DNA of 64,000 nucleotides. Origin: Rhizomys pruinosus (taxonomy: Eukaryota; Chordata; Mammalia; Rodentia; Spalacidae). The notes beneath the pieces are model-generated. The model had not been told where the DNA came from. It did not search any database and worked only from the letters and a program-made list of their open reading frames with translations. Shown here piece after piece: positions 33,638 to 45,118 of the stretch. The stretch is from NCBI GenBank assembly GCA_009823505.1, contig VZQC01013859.1:1281591-1345590 (forward strand), read 5' to 3'. A program made the translations under genes and the position numbers. Position 1 is the stretch's first letter. The number at the start of each line of letters is the position of its first letter.

Positions 33638-34740
33638 ATATGCTTTTAATACAGTATTCATTACTGTTGTACCATCAATATCTCTAAAAGTAAAGGTAAA
33701 AGCATGGAACAAAGATGACACAAAGGCTCATAACTGCCTGGTAAAACCCAGTAGTGATGAAACTATAGCAGCCAGCTTGATTTTCTAAATCATAAACATT
33801 TGTCACAAAGGTACCTTTTCCCAGAGAAACAACCACCTCAGGACATTTACTCTTATGCTTTAATGAAGATACACGTTCATTTTATTGCCTCTGAACCAAT
33901 CCTAATGTTTCTCATACCTTACAAGTGAATAATTCAAATTCTTAACTTCTACAGTCAAATGCCAATAACTTCTGGCAAGCAAAAAAAAAAAAAAACAAAG
34001 AATTAAAACATTTCTCAAGTGACACATGTCACTAAGAATTTTCCATAACTATGTAAAATCAAACATGCTGAGAGAACAAAGGCACCTGAAGTCAAAGTTA
34101 GTGAGGGGAATAACTTCTATGAAGAGACGGAGAGAGCAGTATTTTCTGTTAGAAGTCAAAATACATTGTAACATTTTTCCATTCCTAAAACTAAAATGGC
34201 TTTGGGATCCTTTAAAAGAGCCAGTTCTGCATCCAGCCCCTTCTCATCTAGAGATGTTGCTGTTCTTAGTTTAAGGTCCTTACTAAATATCTCTCTTTCT
34301 CCAGGCTTCTTTCCTAAGAGGGCCTCATTTCAACCTCAGTCTTACCTTGTATGTCACATTCTGAGGAGGACTGTACTTTTAAACCACATCAACTCATGGC
34401 ATGTATGCAATGCCTTACTTTCCATTCAGCCCTGGATCTAGGTCTTGAAAGTCAATAAATACCTTAGGGATGTTTGGAAAGCAAAGGTTGTCAGACACAT
34501 GGCAAAGTCTTTAATTTCCATCCAGGGACCACAAAAGGAATGTGTCTGGATGAACCTGAAAAGAAAATATTTGCCAGACACCCCAGGAAAAATTAACAGA
34601 GATAACAACACTAGTCATGCTTACACTGTTTGGGTAGGAGTAAGAACCACAGAATTTGTTCCATTGATCTCTTAGCAGAATCCACCTATCTACTCCCTCA
34701 CAAACCTACAGGATAAAGCTCATTCTTTCCATGTTAATGA
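33638..34740. other. Unassigned sequence
   Basis: An A run occurs at 33981-33995. Open frames around 34026-34441 and 34445-34675 have no recognisable motif or neighbouring gene structure. Confidence 0.4.
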
Positions 34741-34744
34741 GATT

Positions 34745-35029
34745 TTGTTGTTGCTGTTGTTGCTGATAAAATGCTTGAAGAAAACAACATAAAGGAAGAA
34801 GGGTTTATTTTTCCTCATATACTGAGTTCATAGTTGGCTGCTCCATTGTTTTAGGCCTGAGATAAGGGAAAATATCACAGAAATAAAAAGGCTCCTATGA
34901 CAGAGGACAGGGGTCACCTCATGGCCACCAGCAAACAAAGAGTTTGACCAAGAGGTCAGAGACAAGACAGGCCCTTCCCAGGAAGCAGTTCTAGTGAACT
35001 ACTTCTTCCAACCAGGCTCCACCTCTTAA
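34745..35029. mobile_element. Interspersed repeat, family uncertain
   Basis: 'ggaagaagggtttattttt' and the CC-rich body resemble a common rodent LTR-associated sequence. It adjoins the MaLR remnant, and could be the 5' part of that LTR or a separate element. Confidence 0.3.
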
Positions 35030-35224
35030 CGTTTCAATTACAACTCTCAGCTTTCTGTACCTGCTTCCAGATGTGATCACACTAAGCTTCCTGGTAACCT
35101 CCTGCCACCATGCCTCCCAAAAATGATGGGCTTTGATTCCCCTCTAAGCTCAAATAAACTCCTCGTTTTGTAAGTTCCCTTGGTTATGATGTTTTATCAC
35201 AGCAACAGAAAAGTAACTAATACA
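35030..35224 (+). mobile_element. MaLR LTR remnant (5' side)
   Basis: 'gctcaaataaactcctc' (about 35148) in polyadenylation position and 'ttatcacagcaacagaaaagtaactaataca' at the end are typical of ERVL-MaLR LTRs. The upstream half is decayed. Confidence 0.65.
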
Positions 35225-36546
35225 GGAGTGGTGGGTGGGGAATTGCTTACAGACCTGACCATGTGAGATCTGGAGGAACATGGAAGGCTTTGGAAGTTCA
35301 GCCTAGAAAAGCAGTTGAATGCTATAAGCAGAGCTTAATTAACTGTTCTAATAGGATCCTGGAAGAAAGCAGTGCTGAAAACAAAGTAGTTCCAGAGGGA
35401 AATAAAGGATTTAAGCAGCAACTGAGATATTTTCTCCTCCAAGAGCCTGGCTGCTGTCTGCCCACAGCCTAAGAGCTTGCCTGAGGAAAAATTAAAAAGT
35501 AATGGACTAATTTCTTTGGTGGAGAAAATTTCAAGGCAACCTAACACAGAATTGGAAATTGTGGCTATTAATAGTGACTATAATACAGATCTATGGTGAA
35601 AATGAGCAAATAAGGGAGAAAGAAATGCAGAATGTGCAGTTTGGATCGAAGAAGAACATTAGGAAGATTAAAGTTAGAGGCAAGGCATGTGCAGAATCAG
35701 AAGATCCCTTTGAAAAGAAGATTAGAGTGATTAAGGAGAGGCCTAGAGATTTGCACTTAAACAATAGACAGAGTACCTCCTGGGCAAGAAGCAACTCATC
35801 TAAGCCTCTAATTTGTAAAAGGAAAATTCTAGAGGGGTTTTTCTATTCCTAGAAAACCACAGCACATAAAAGCTTTGAATGTGGATGAAGCAGGCCAGGG
35901 CCCATCCCAAACCTGCAGCTAAACTTGGCAGTGGTGTCGGCTTTAGAGGCATGAAAGATGCAAAAGTTGTTTCAGAGAGCCATCAAGGCAGTGTGCAGCA
36001 GGGGCACCAATGCATAAAGAAGGCCTGACAGGCCAAGAGGTCCTGATAGGCCTTTGCTTGAAGGTGAAGCCTGGTTGGAGCCCAAAAGACCTTTGACATG
36101 CCAGAGCCATGACACATCTACCAAAGAAATCTGCATACAGGTAGTAGTGCCGGACCAAGAAAGAGATGTATGTCGCGCACAGTAAAACTAGAGAGGCTGA
36201 GCTGTCCCTTCCCTTTGGAAGTAAAGTCCCCGAAGTCAGACATGGAGCTACTGGATTTGATGTTTGCCCTGCTGGTCTTCAGTTTTGTTTTAGTCTGATA
36301 TTTCCTCACTGTGTCTCCATTCCTCCCTTTTGGAATGGGAACATGTATTTGGTTCTATTGTATGTTGAAAGTATGCAATTTGTCTTTTGATTGTACAGGA
36401 ACTTACAGTTAAGAGATTGCCTTGAGTCTCAGAAGAGACTTAGGAGTCTTTGAGACTTGTAAAGACTATGAGAACTTTTAAAGGTAGACTAAATGCATTT
36501 TGCATTTTCTATGGTCACAGCTTATGGGGGCCAGGGAGTTGGACGT
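35225..36546 (+). mobile_element. MaLR internal region, non-coding
   Basis: Bounded by two related LTRs in the same orientation. The 3' part ('gagacttgtaaagac', 'tttaaaggtagactaaatgca', 'cagcttatgggggccaggg') matches the end of rodent MaLR internal sequences. MaLRs lack retroviral coding genes, and no retroviral protein motif is seen here. Confidence 0.6.
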
Positions 36547-36743
36547 GGTGGTCTGAATGAAAACGTCTCCCATAGGTTCATGAATATGGACATTTTGTCC
36601 CCAGTTAGTTGCACTGTTTTAGGAGATTTTAGGAGGTGTGGCCTTGCTGGAGGAAGTGTGCCACTGGGGCTGGTCTTTGAGAGTTCTTATGCCTTGCAAT
36701 GCTCTCTTCTTCCTGTGCCAGCAACGAAAAGTAACTAATGCAA
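36547..36743 (+). mobile_element. MaLR LTR (3' side), internally deleted
   Basis: Starts 'tggtggtctgaatgaaaac', contains 'aggaggtgtggccttgctgg' and ends 'agcaacgaaaagtaactaatgc'. The central part with the polyadenylation signal is missing compared with the copy at 35030-35224. Confidence 0.7.
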
Positions 36744-38970
36744 GTATAGAACACATAACACAAATTAATATGCTTATAATTGTAAGTGTATATTATATTA
36801 TTGACTATATACCCATTGTTATGAAACATCTCTACAAAGTTTTCTTCTTTGCTAAATGAAACTATTAAAGTACACTTCATTGTCTTCTTTCTCCTCAAAA
36901 GGAAAAAAGTTTCCATTGCCTGCTAATAATGCAACATCTCAAATTCAAACAATCACCTTCCCAGCCTATGTTACTTTTTATTCTAGAATGGTTACATGTT
37001 CATCCGTAACTTTCCTTCCTGCTAAGTACAATGCCATGCTACACTTTTCTACATTTCTTATGGTATTGTATTTATTGAGTTTTGTTGTTATTTCCATTCA
37101 TGCATGGAGGCTATTCAGATAGGAGTGTCTTCTTTGTTCCTTCTCTTTAATTACAAATGAATGAGATCAAGCCATCTAGCCACAGGCTGGAAGGAACTTA
37201 GACCCCTGAGTGACTCATGCTGTAGAGTCTCTGTCCCGCTGAGCTTAATGAACTTTCACATAAGCAAAAGTAGATCTCTATTGTGTTAAGGTTCTCTGAT
37301 TTCAGGTTGTTTGTTATAGTATTTGATTTATTATTAGTAAACTACATTGATTTCCTTTTGGATCAAGTTTCTCTTTACTTCATCACACTAATTAATTTTC
37401 TATGTAATACCAAACTAAGTATAAATAAGAGCTGGGACTCTGAGTAAAATGGCATGAAAATATTATCCACTAATTGAGAAAATGTCCTCAGTTTTCATTT
37501 GTTGTTTAAATACCCAAGATATCGTTATAGTCAATAATCTGTTAGTGATCTGTTAGCATCTGAATGCCCAGAAATGATTTTATTTTTTTATTGTAGAAGG
37601 ACTATACCATGTCGAAGCCACTAGGAACTTTACAAAGTGTCTCTCAGCTGGAGTTATTCTTGCATCTTCCTTACTCATAACTCATCCAATGGCCATTCTA
37701 AAACCATTTCCTCCTTTGCTATCATTATTTACTTGTAAGAATGGAGAAGTTCCTACAGCAGGATAATGACCTTAGACTTCCACAGAGAGACCAGCAGTAT
37801 GAAAAGGAGATGAGATCATTTTATGTGGAACTTATATAACTATGATTTCAGAATCTCAGAAGTGTTAAATCATATTAGGCCACTACCTTTGGTATTGAAA
37901 GAAATGTGCAATGCTCCATAGGATAATAAGCAGCTACACAGACCAGGGAAAAGAAGGAAATTCAAGTAGCCAAGTAGAATTAGTCTTATCTTGTAGATAT
38001 TACAGAATTTCCTATATTTAACCTTTGGGAGTAGTCTGCTACAATTCCTTCGTGATTAAAAAACACAGGGAACTCATTAGAAATTTAAGCTGTGTTTGAC
38101 ACACTGGAATGTTCAACCATTGTTTTTAACTATAAAAACATAAAATAATAAACCTGAAGTTCTAAATGTGGCCTTTGGAACTTACTTTGTTGATGTTATC
38201 ATAAGCACACATATTAAAAGTGAAATGGAAGATGAATAGTTTACAGGATAAAAAAATATTTCCCATCTTCACAATCTTTGGTTTAAAGGCTCCCTTAAGG
38301 CTTTAAAATGAAGTCTCCTTGGTGGTCTCAGTCCTAATCCCTTGAGAATATATTCCACCTCTCCAACACAGAACACCTGATTGTGCGGAATTTGAGACTT
38401 CTCTGCAGCCTCCATACAGAAGAAGTGGAAGACCTGACATGCATGGAAATTAAATTATCTTCTACCCCTAGAGATATGCTGTCTTTCCAGGTCAGGGTTA
38501 CATGAAGGTCAAAAAAAGGAGCTCATGTTTCAACCAAGTCTGCCCTAGATGTGAAGCAACAAAAAATCATAACCTTCTGAGTTTTTGACAGCATGCTACA
38601 TCCTATGTGATCTACCAGAGTAGAAATAGCGTAAACACACTAAGCAAATCAACTTAAAAGAAAAAAGATTTTGTATTGTCAAATTGGGTGATTACCTTAA
38701 AATTTTAATGTTTCCTTTAAATAGTAAGTTTCCTATGAGTTCACAAATGTGTAAATAAATCAAAGACAGTTATAAAATCAGCCTATGTTGGAAAAGTCTG
38801 ACCCTTACTATTTTAAAACCTTCCCAGCAACTTGGGATCATTGTGCTTAGTCTTGTTGATTAGTAATTCACAACCCCAAGTAATTTCAAACAGCTTAGAA
38901 GCTGTCAAAACAAAAAGAGCTAAGATTCATCCTTGGGCCCTTAATAAAAACACAAAAATTCTTCAAAATT
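36744..38970. other. Repeat-poor AT-rich sequence
   Basis: No gene or named repeat in about 2.2 kb. Confidence 0.45.
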
Positions 38971-38986
38971 GGCATGCAGATTTTTT

Positions 38987-39218
38987 TTTAATTTATTTTT
39001 GTATGTGTATGAATGTATTGTTTGCATGCAGGTCTGTGCACCCGTGTCGTGCAATGCCGCGGAGGTCAGAAGAGGGTGTCAGATTCCCCTGGAACTGGAG
39101 TTCTCCTGGAATTGGAGTTACAGACGGTTCTTAGCCGCCATGTGGGTGCTGGGGATCGAACCCGGGTCCTCTGCAAGAGCGTCGGTGCTCTTAACCGCTA
39201 GGCTATCTCTCCAGCCCC
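38987..39218 (-). mobile_element. Young B2 SINE, antisense, with 11-bp duplication
   Basis: GCAGATTTTTT lies at 38976-38986 and 39219-39229. Contains the 17-bp internal duplication and CpG-bearing 'gcacccgtgtcgtgcaatgc'. Confidence 0.94.
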
Positions 39219-39229
39219 GCAGATTTTTT

Positions 39230-40070
39230 AAATTAGGATTAATCACTAGTATTCATGGATGACTATTCAATGCATGGCTATATCAGACTTAGTTAATCAC
39301 TGTATATTCTCTAAGAAGACTCTTCCACTAAAAATATTAAGTAGACTATTTCACCTTTGCTGTTCCATTCAGCCCCTTCTCAGCTGGCAAATCTCACTAT
39401 CAATGGGATGAAGCATGATAAACTCTCTGCCAAATCAGGAAGTTAAAAGCATACACAAGCCTCAATCCAACAGAAAGTCTTCAGCTCCTTCAGAATGTGC
39501 AACATTACCCACTCTCAGGCAAGATTTCAAACATTAAATGAATGTACATAATTATATCTAGAAATGAAAATGATTTGTGTTTATTTCAAGGCCTATGAAG
39601 AAACCCACAATTTTTAGAGCAGAAAATATGAAAGCCTTTCGGTTTTTTATCCTCTCCCTACTTTGTTCTTTGGGCTGCATAATCCAGCTCCTTGTTCTTA
39701 CACAAGTGAATCAAGCTTTCCTTCATCTCTGGTATTTACAAAAATATTAAGTTATGGACCCACAGCCTCCACAGAAGACCCCAAATTATTTAAACCGTGC
39801 TATCCTATGAGTAGTAGCAGTTAAATAAAATTAGGCCTCATTGTCAGAACTCAGGCTACCCCTCAATAATCTACGTGCTGGGTTAAAACCGTACATTCAG
39901 CATCATAGGCTTAATCACCTTCTGCTAAAACTGTAAGACTTCCTGCCACACGAATGTGATATGTAGAGCAAATGTGCATGGCTGTGCAGCATCTTTAAGG
40001 ATATAAGGAAAAGAAATACAAATAAATGCAAAGTTATTTCATAAAAATATTAACCAAATAACCAATATAA
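39230..40070. other. Unassigned sequence
   Basis: Nothing recognised. Confidence 0.4.
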
Positions 40071-40077
40071 AAAACAT

Positions 40078-40155
40078 ACAGTATGTGGTTCACCTACACC
40101 TAAGACTGCCTAATGTACAGTATGTGGTTCACCTACACCTAAGGCTGCCTAATTT
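40078..40155. repeat. 39-bp tandem duplication
   Basis: Units 40078-40116 and 40117-40155 differ at two positions or so, so the duplication is recent relative to its surroundings. Confidence 0.95.
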
Positions 40156-41085
40156 TCATCAAATAACTTATCTTTTCAGTTATTACAATAGAAAATGATC
40201 ATTTTAACCACTAGACACAAAACACATATGAACATAAAATAAATACATGAATATGTAACAAAATGATTCATGTTAAAATCATCATAACACCTCAAGGATT
40301 TCCACATCTGTGGTTCATCACATCAGCATTAGACAGAAGATAATTTCTCTCAACATTTTAACCAGGGTGTTCAAACAGGCTATTTTTGGAAAGATTTCTA
40401 CCCAAGGCAAGCTGTTCTCATAGTAGATCTGGATCCCCAGACTGGTCTAGCCCACTACAGGGTCTTTCTCTTATTCTCACAGTTCAGAGGACTGAAAAGT
40501 TGATGATCAAGATGCTGGTGGATATGGTATCAGTGAAGACCGATTTGCTCATTCATAAATGTCATCTTCTTACTACATCATGTCATGGTGGAAAAGACAA
40601 AGAAGGTTATCTCAGATAAAAGATAACTAACTAATAAGAAAGGTAACAACAAAAATGCCTTAATTAAAAAGGCATTAATCCCATTCATGAGGACTTCACC
40701 TTCAAGGCTTAATCATTTCCCATAAGGTCCTGCTAATACCTTCAGTGTTCAGATTTCAGTATAGGAATTTGAGGAGAAAAATGTTCAAAGCATAGTGTAT
40801 GATAAAAAAAAATAATAAATTTTATATAGCACTTACTGTGTGACGTGTCAAGTGTAGTTATAAATTCAAATCATTACCCTTGAGATCTTAGTAAAAAGAC
40901 AAAAAGAAAAAAAAAAGAACAAAAGAAAAAAGCACTATTCTTTTGCCTGTCTTCAATTCTTACTGGCAAGTGCATCTACTCTGTGGCTGTCACTGCTTTT
41001 GCCATCCTTCAAAGACATGAGACACAGCTTTTTAAACTTCCAACATGGAGTGAAGACTCATGACTCTCCAAGAATACTCCAAACC
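40156..41085. other. Unassigned sequence with a possible MIR/L2 scrap
   Basis: 'atatagcacttactgtgtgac' at 40835 resembles the 'gagcacttactatgtgcc' module of MIR/L2 repeats. An A-rich tract follows at 40899-40935. Nothing else recognised. Confidence 0.4.
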
Positions 41086-41089
41086 TTCA

Positions 41090-41735
41090 ATGCCAGATGG
41101 ATACTTCTGAGACATCCATCTTGTGGACTGAGAAGCTACTGGGGTTTCAGCCTCTTCAGAGTATAGACTGCCATTGTAGGACTACCCAGACTGTGTCATG
41201 GAGGCCAGTTCAGGAAGAACAAGACAGGACACAGTGCTTGTGGACCTTATTTAATGATCATGGGAAGGAAAGACCCCAGTGTGGAGCACAAGGTCAGGAT
41301 TGATGGTTGTTTGGCCTTGCCAAGGAGGAGCCTTCAAACACTTCCTTAAAGAAAGCATGACATCTTTCAGACTAATTAAAAAAAATAAATAAATCATAAG
41401 CTGAGGTTGTTAAAACCTAAGATGTCATAATCTTGATATATGTCTGGCATGCATATATGCATATTTTAGAGTGATACAAATTGGAAGGAACAACAACAAC
41501 AACAAAAAAGTCTGGGTCAAAGAACTGACTGAAACAGTAAACTTCTGCCCAAAACAGTAAACTTCTATATCAAAAATTTTTTGAAGACTGAAAAAAAGAT
41601 AAAAATCACATATGGCAGAATGCATGATGCGTGAGCTCTGGTGGGTCAGAGGCAACGAAGGGGGAATTGTTCTAAAATTGATTGAGAAATGTATGAAATG
41701 CACAAAACTTCAATAAAAAATTGGCTTAAAAATAA
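41090..41735 (+). mobile_element. L1-type 3' region, sense, with poly(A) end
   Basis: The right part (41420-41720) is homologous to 20640-21050: 'gatacaaattggaaggaac', 'caaagaactgactgaaacag', 'ggcagaatgcatgatg' and 'gtatgaaatgcacaaaac', then 'ttcaataaaa'. The upstream 330 bp is assigned by continuity. Confidence 0.65.
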
Positions 41736-41809
41736 AATAAAAAGTTAAATACAAAAGCATAAAAAAAAATTCAAATCACTTAGTCCACAAAGTAATGTCT
41801 TGCCCTGAA

Positions 41810-42205
41810 GCTAATCATGGAAACAGGGTCAGGGAAGAGTGTAAGAGCCAGAGGGAATGAATGCCTAGAACAAAACCGTGTATCAGGGCAGTTGCACCCA
41901 AGAACTCACAGCAGTTATGACAGCGTATGCAGGACCTGCTTAAGCTCAAGCCAGACAAAGTCCTAGCATGGAGGAGGAGGTCAGCATGAAGCCCCACTCC
42001 TAGCTGAGGAGCTGTTGGCAGTTGATAGCTGCTGGAGAAGGAAAGGGAGTCTTCTTGGAGGGGGTGACCCCTGGTAAGATGACCATGTTCCAGGGGATGA
42101 CTCCACACCCAAAAGGATTTAGACAATACAAATTAAGTTCAATGAGCTTTTACAAAAAGAGAGAACAGACAGACCAGCCCTCCTACAACCCTGACAGGTA
42201 TTCTG
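41810..42205 (+). mobile_element. L1 3' UTR-type fragment, sense
   Basis: 'aagctcaagccagacaaagtcc' with 'ggcagttgatagctgctgg' and 'ctccacacccaaaag' matches the L1 3' UTR-type sequence common in rodents. Truncated at its 3' end by the antisense copy that follows. Confidence 0.5.
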
Positions 42206-42232
42206 TACACTATCCCTCATAGAAGTTTCTTT

Positions 42233-42975
42233 TTTATTTTTTATTGAATTTTTGTGTATTTCATACATAACGTTTCAATCAGTCTTAATGATCTTTATAC
42301 CCCCTTCTCCATTGGCAGCCCCCATAGCTTCCCTCTTGGAGCTCATACATTCTGTCACTTGTGTTAGGGCCTATTATCTCAACTTGTTCTCCCTGGCCAT
42401 GCCTCAGTGCCAGTTCATCCTCTGAGCCTATCCAGAGTCCCTCTCTTAAAGAACACCAGTTCTTCCTCACCCAAGCATGATCAGCTGCCGATATTTCTTC
42501 AGCTAGGATTAGACTCTGCTGCCCATTTCTCCAGCTCCATGTTGGGTTTTCTTCTGGCTGAGCTTGCCTGGTGTGCATGCTAACAGCAATGTTGTAGGTT
42601 CATATGAACAAGTACCCAGGAACTCATAGGATTCATTTTCATATGGTCTAGCACCACCTTCCTGACTATTACAATCTTTCTATCCCCTCTTCTGCAATGT
42701 TCCCAAAGCCCTGGGTGAGTGAAGTTGAATGTAGGTGCCCTTTTCACGGACACACACTCTGCAGACTCTCTAACCCCCACTGTTTGGCATTCATGACCTT
42801 TTGAGTTCATGGCCCCCTTGATGCATAGATGTGAGTTAGGAGGTTAATTAGTGTCCTCTTGGCCCCTGGTTCTATGTTGTGAGCTTTAGGTGTAGAGGTT
42901 GCATTGTAGATGTGTTGCTTAGGCATGAGCAATTCACAGACAATGTCTGTGTGTGTCCACTTGTGGGACTCCATA
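42233..42975 (-). mobile_element. Family B LINE-like 3' region, antisense
   Basis: Starts with 'tttttattgaatttttgtg' and 'tatttcatacataa', the complement of the family B 3' end. It runs through 'cttccctcttggagctcata', 'ttacaatctttctatcccctc' and 'gtgtagaggttgcattgtag'. Complementary in layout to 3745-4626. Confidence 0.6.
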
Positions 42976-42984
42976 CTATTCTTC

Positions 42985-43350
42985 TTTCAGGAACAAATGG
43001 AGGCTACTGCAGAGTTCCACAACTGGTCAGAGACAGAGAATATATGTCTGAGAGATGCCTAGTCTCGGGTTACATATTTACAGTGGAACTTCTACACCTA
43101 AGACTCATGGAACAAAGGGTAAAAAGAATAATACTACTCTCAACTCTTACCAGTGGAACTTCCTTATAAAACAGAGTGTGATCCACACAGAGGATACTAC
43201 TGGCCAAGTTTTAGAAAATAAGAGACTACAGAGTGTGTGTCCTTGGATAGGACTCCTATATTAAACCTCACAGACCCATGGCTCAAAGACCACTGTGGAA
43301 GAGGAGATGGTTTTGAAAAAGCCAGGTTTGGTCCATGAACATAGGGAACC
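42985..43350 (+). mobile_element. Family B copy, sense, 5' part (split by an LTR)
   Basis: 'gagttccacaactggtcag', 'cttctacacctaagactcatgg' and 'actgtggaagaggagatgg' follow family B on the plus strand. The copy resumes at 44079 after the LTR. Confidence 0.55.
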
Positions 43351-43673
43351 AGAGGCTGTAAGGGAAAAAAAGAAGCCCCCTGTGGCTTCTTTTGTGCTAA
43401 ATTACCTGCTTGTCTGTTTACACTGAAACCTGGCCTAAGGCAGGATTTGCCTACATTAACAAGCCTGTGACACCTTGGGATCAAAGGCATTGATAAGTAC
43501 TCATGATGTTATGGAACTTGCACGGGGCTGAAACCAGGCCCTGAGATATGATGTCACTCTGGGTATAAAAACAGAATGTTGTGAATAAAAAGACAAGTCC
43601 TTCATACCATCAGACGAGATTACTGGCTGTTATTTGTGCATGTAATCTTAGCCCATGAGGCTTGTGTAGTAGC

Positions 43674-43781
43674 GACCAGTGGGTTGGATGGCAGCCAATC
43701 AGGCTACCAACTTGGGAAGCTGGTGTGGACCAGCATGTTGGATGGTGGTCAAGCAGACCACCAACTTGGGAAGCTGGTATG
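43674..43781. repeat. 54-bp tandem duplication in the LTR
   Basis: Units 43674-43727 and 43728-43781 share 'gaccag', 'gttggatgg' and 'ccaacttgggaagctggt'. Confidence 0.88.
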
Positions 43782-43837
43782 GGGCTGGAAGGAAACCCAT
43801 CAGGTCACCTGTGCTGTGTGGTGAGTTCCCTGGGTGG

Positions 43838-43913
43838 GAATTAGGCTGTAGAGCGCCAATCAGGCAACAGTGTACGAATTAGACTATAGAGTGCCAATCA
43901 GGCAGCAGTCTGG
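43838..43913. repeat. 38-bp tandem duplication in the LTR
   Basis: Units 43838-43875 and 43876-43913 share 'gaattag', 'tagag' and 'gccaatcaggca'. The 'caatcagg' motif also occurs in the 54-bp unit. Confidence 0.88.
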
Positions 43914-44078
43914 AGGATCTGGGAGTGCCATTAGGGCACTGCCTGGTGTAGTTGTTAGATTAGACAAGCCAGCAGTGGAAAGGTTGTCAGCCTTTGGCCC
44001 TACAGTTTAGGACAGCTGCTGGTGGCTGTCTTGCATCTTCCCTTTTCCCTGTAATCTACGTGTGATACCACAAGAGGC

Positions 44079-44475
44079 TTTCAGGTCACTGGAAGCTTGC
44101 TCATCTGAACTTGCAATAATGGTGGCATGGAGCACAAGACCCATGCCAACTCAATCAGACAAAGGCCCAGATTGGACCAAAGGAAATGGGAGGCAGGTTG
44201 TCCCTCGACTGGGACCTGTTGGAGATTGATTACTACTGGGTGAGGATGAATGGACCTTATGATCTCTAGGTAACCTGACTAGATGCCAGTGGATGAATTT
44301 TCACTGAAGAACATTTGGGTACAAATGCTTGACTGGATAGGACTTAACATGCGTGGCAGAATGCATTGAGTCCAGCTGGAAGAGTGTGGGGACATGAATA
44401 GGGGATAGGGTCTAAATTTGATTACAAACTGTTGTATGAGATGTACAAATGCTCATTCATTTTTTTTTAGAAAAG
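44079..44475 (+). mobile_element. Family B copy, sense, 3' part
   Basis: 'cacaagacccatgccaactc', 'gcagaatgcattgagtcc' and 'tgtatgagatgtacaaa' continue the family B copy started at 42985. Ends in a T/A-rich tail. Confidence 0.6.
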
Positions 44476-45000
44476 AATACAATGTTGGGGGAGTAGGGAG
44501 ATGGGATGGATCTGAGAAGACTTGGGGTAAGAGGTGACTATCATCAAAATACATGGTATGAATCTCCCAAAGAATTGACAAAACTATTAGGTTTTAACAA
44601 TTTGCTTTCTATAATAATTGCTATATCTTGGACATTTTTTTCAAGGGAATGGTAAAGGTAGAATAAACAGTGATTTTGGAATGTGATATGTAATGTGTGA
44701 CTTATGCTTATTATGTTTCCAAGTCTTCATAATATATTGAAAAAAGGAGTACAGAGCAGGTACATATTCTCTTTCAAAACCTGTAGCCAAGCCAAACAAG
44801 AACAGCATGATCCATTTGGCTTGTCTCTAAGATCTACAAGCTACAAGAAAGAAATAACAGCTGTCAACTTACCCTCTTTGGTTTGTTGAAAGACAAAAGG
44901 AATTGTTGATGGGAATTAGTGGAGAGGGCAAGGAAAAAGGGAGGAAACATTAAAAGAACGAACAGTAATCATGTGCATACTCTAAAGATGATAAAACAGG
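44476..45000. other. Unassigned sequence
   Basis: Nothing recognised. Confidence 0.4.
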
Positions 45001-45117
45001 GCTGGAGCGATGGCCTAGCGGTTAAGAGCGCCGACCGCTCTTGCAGAGGACCCGGGTTCGATCCCCAGCACCCACATGGCGGCCGAGAGCCGTCTGAAAC
45101 TCCAATTCCAGGAGAAC
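45001..45117 (+). mobile_element. Young B2 SINE, sense, cut at an N
   Basis: 'gctggagcgatggcctagcgg' to 'ccaattccaggagaac' is the 5' half of a very well-preserved young B2. It stops in the middle of the 17-bp duplication exactly at the N, so its 3' half is missing from the assembly. Confidence 0.92.
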
Positions 45118-45118
45118 N
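45118..45118. other. Single ambiguous base (N), likely assembly junction
   Basis: The only N in the window. A B2 is cut on its left and a B1 starts mid-element on its right, so the two sides are not continuous genomic sequence. Confidence 0.85.

Larger units (their letters stand above)
43357..44072 (+). mobile_element. Solo LTR, 716 bp, with 6-bp target-site duplication
   Basis: Begins TGTAAGGG and ends ATACCACA, giving TG..CA ends, flanked by AGAGGC at 43351-43356 and 44073-44078. 'gggtataaaaac' (about 43561) is a TATA-like box and 'gaataaaaag' (about 43582) a polyadenylation signal. The remainder (R/U5) is long and holds internal tandem repeats. A 6-bp duplication fits class II (ERVK-like) elements. 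No retroviral gene is attached. Confidence 0.75.
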
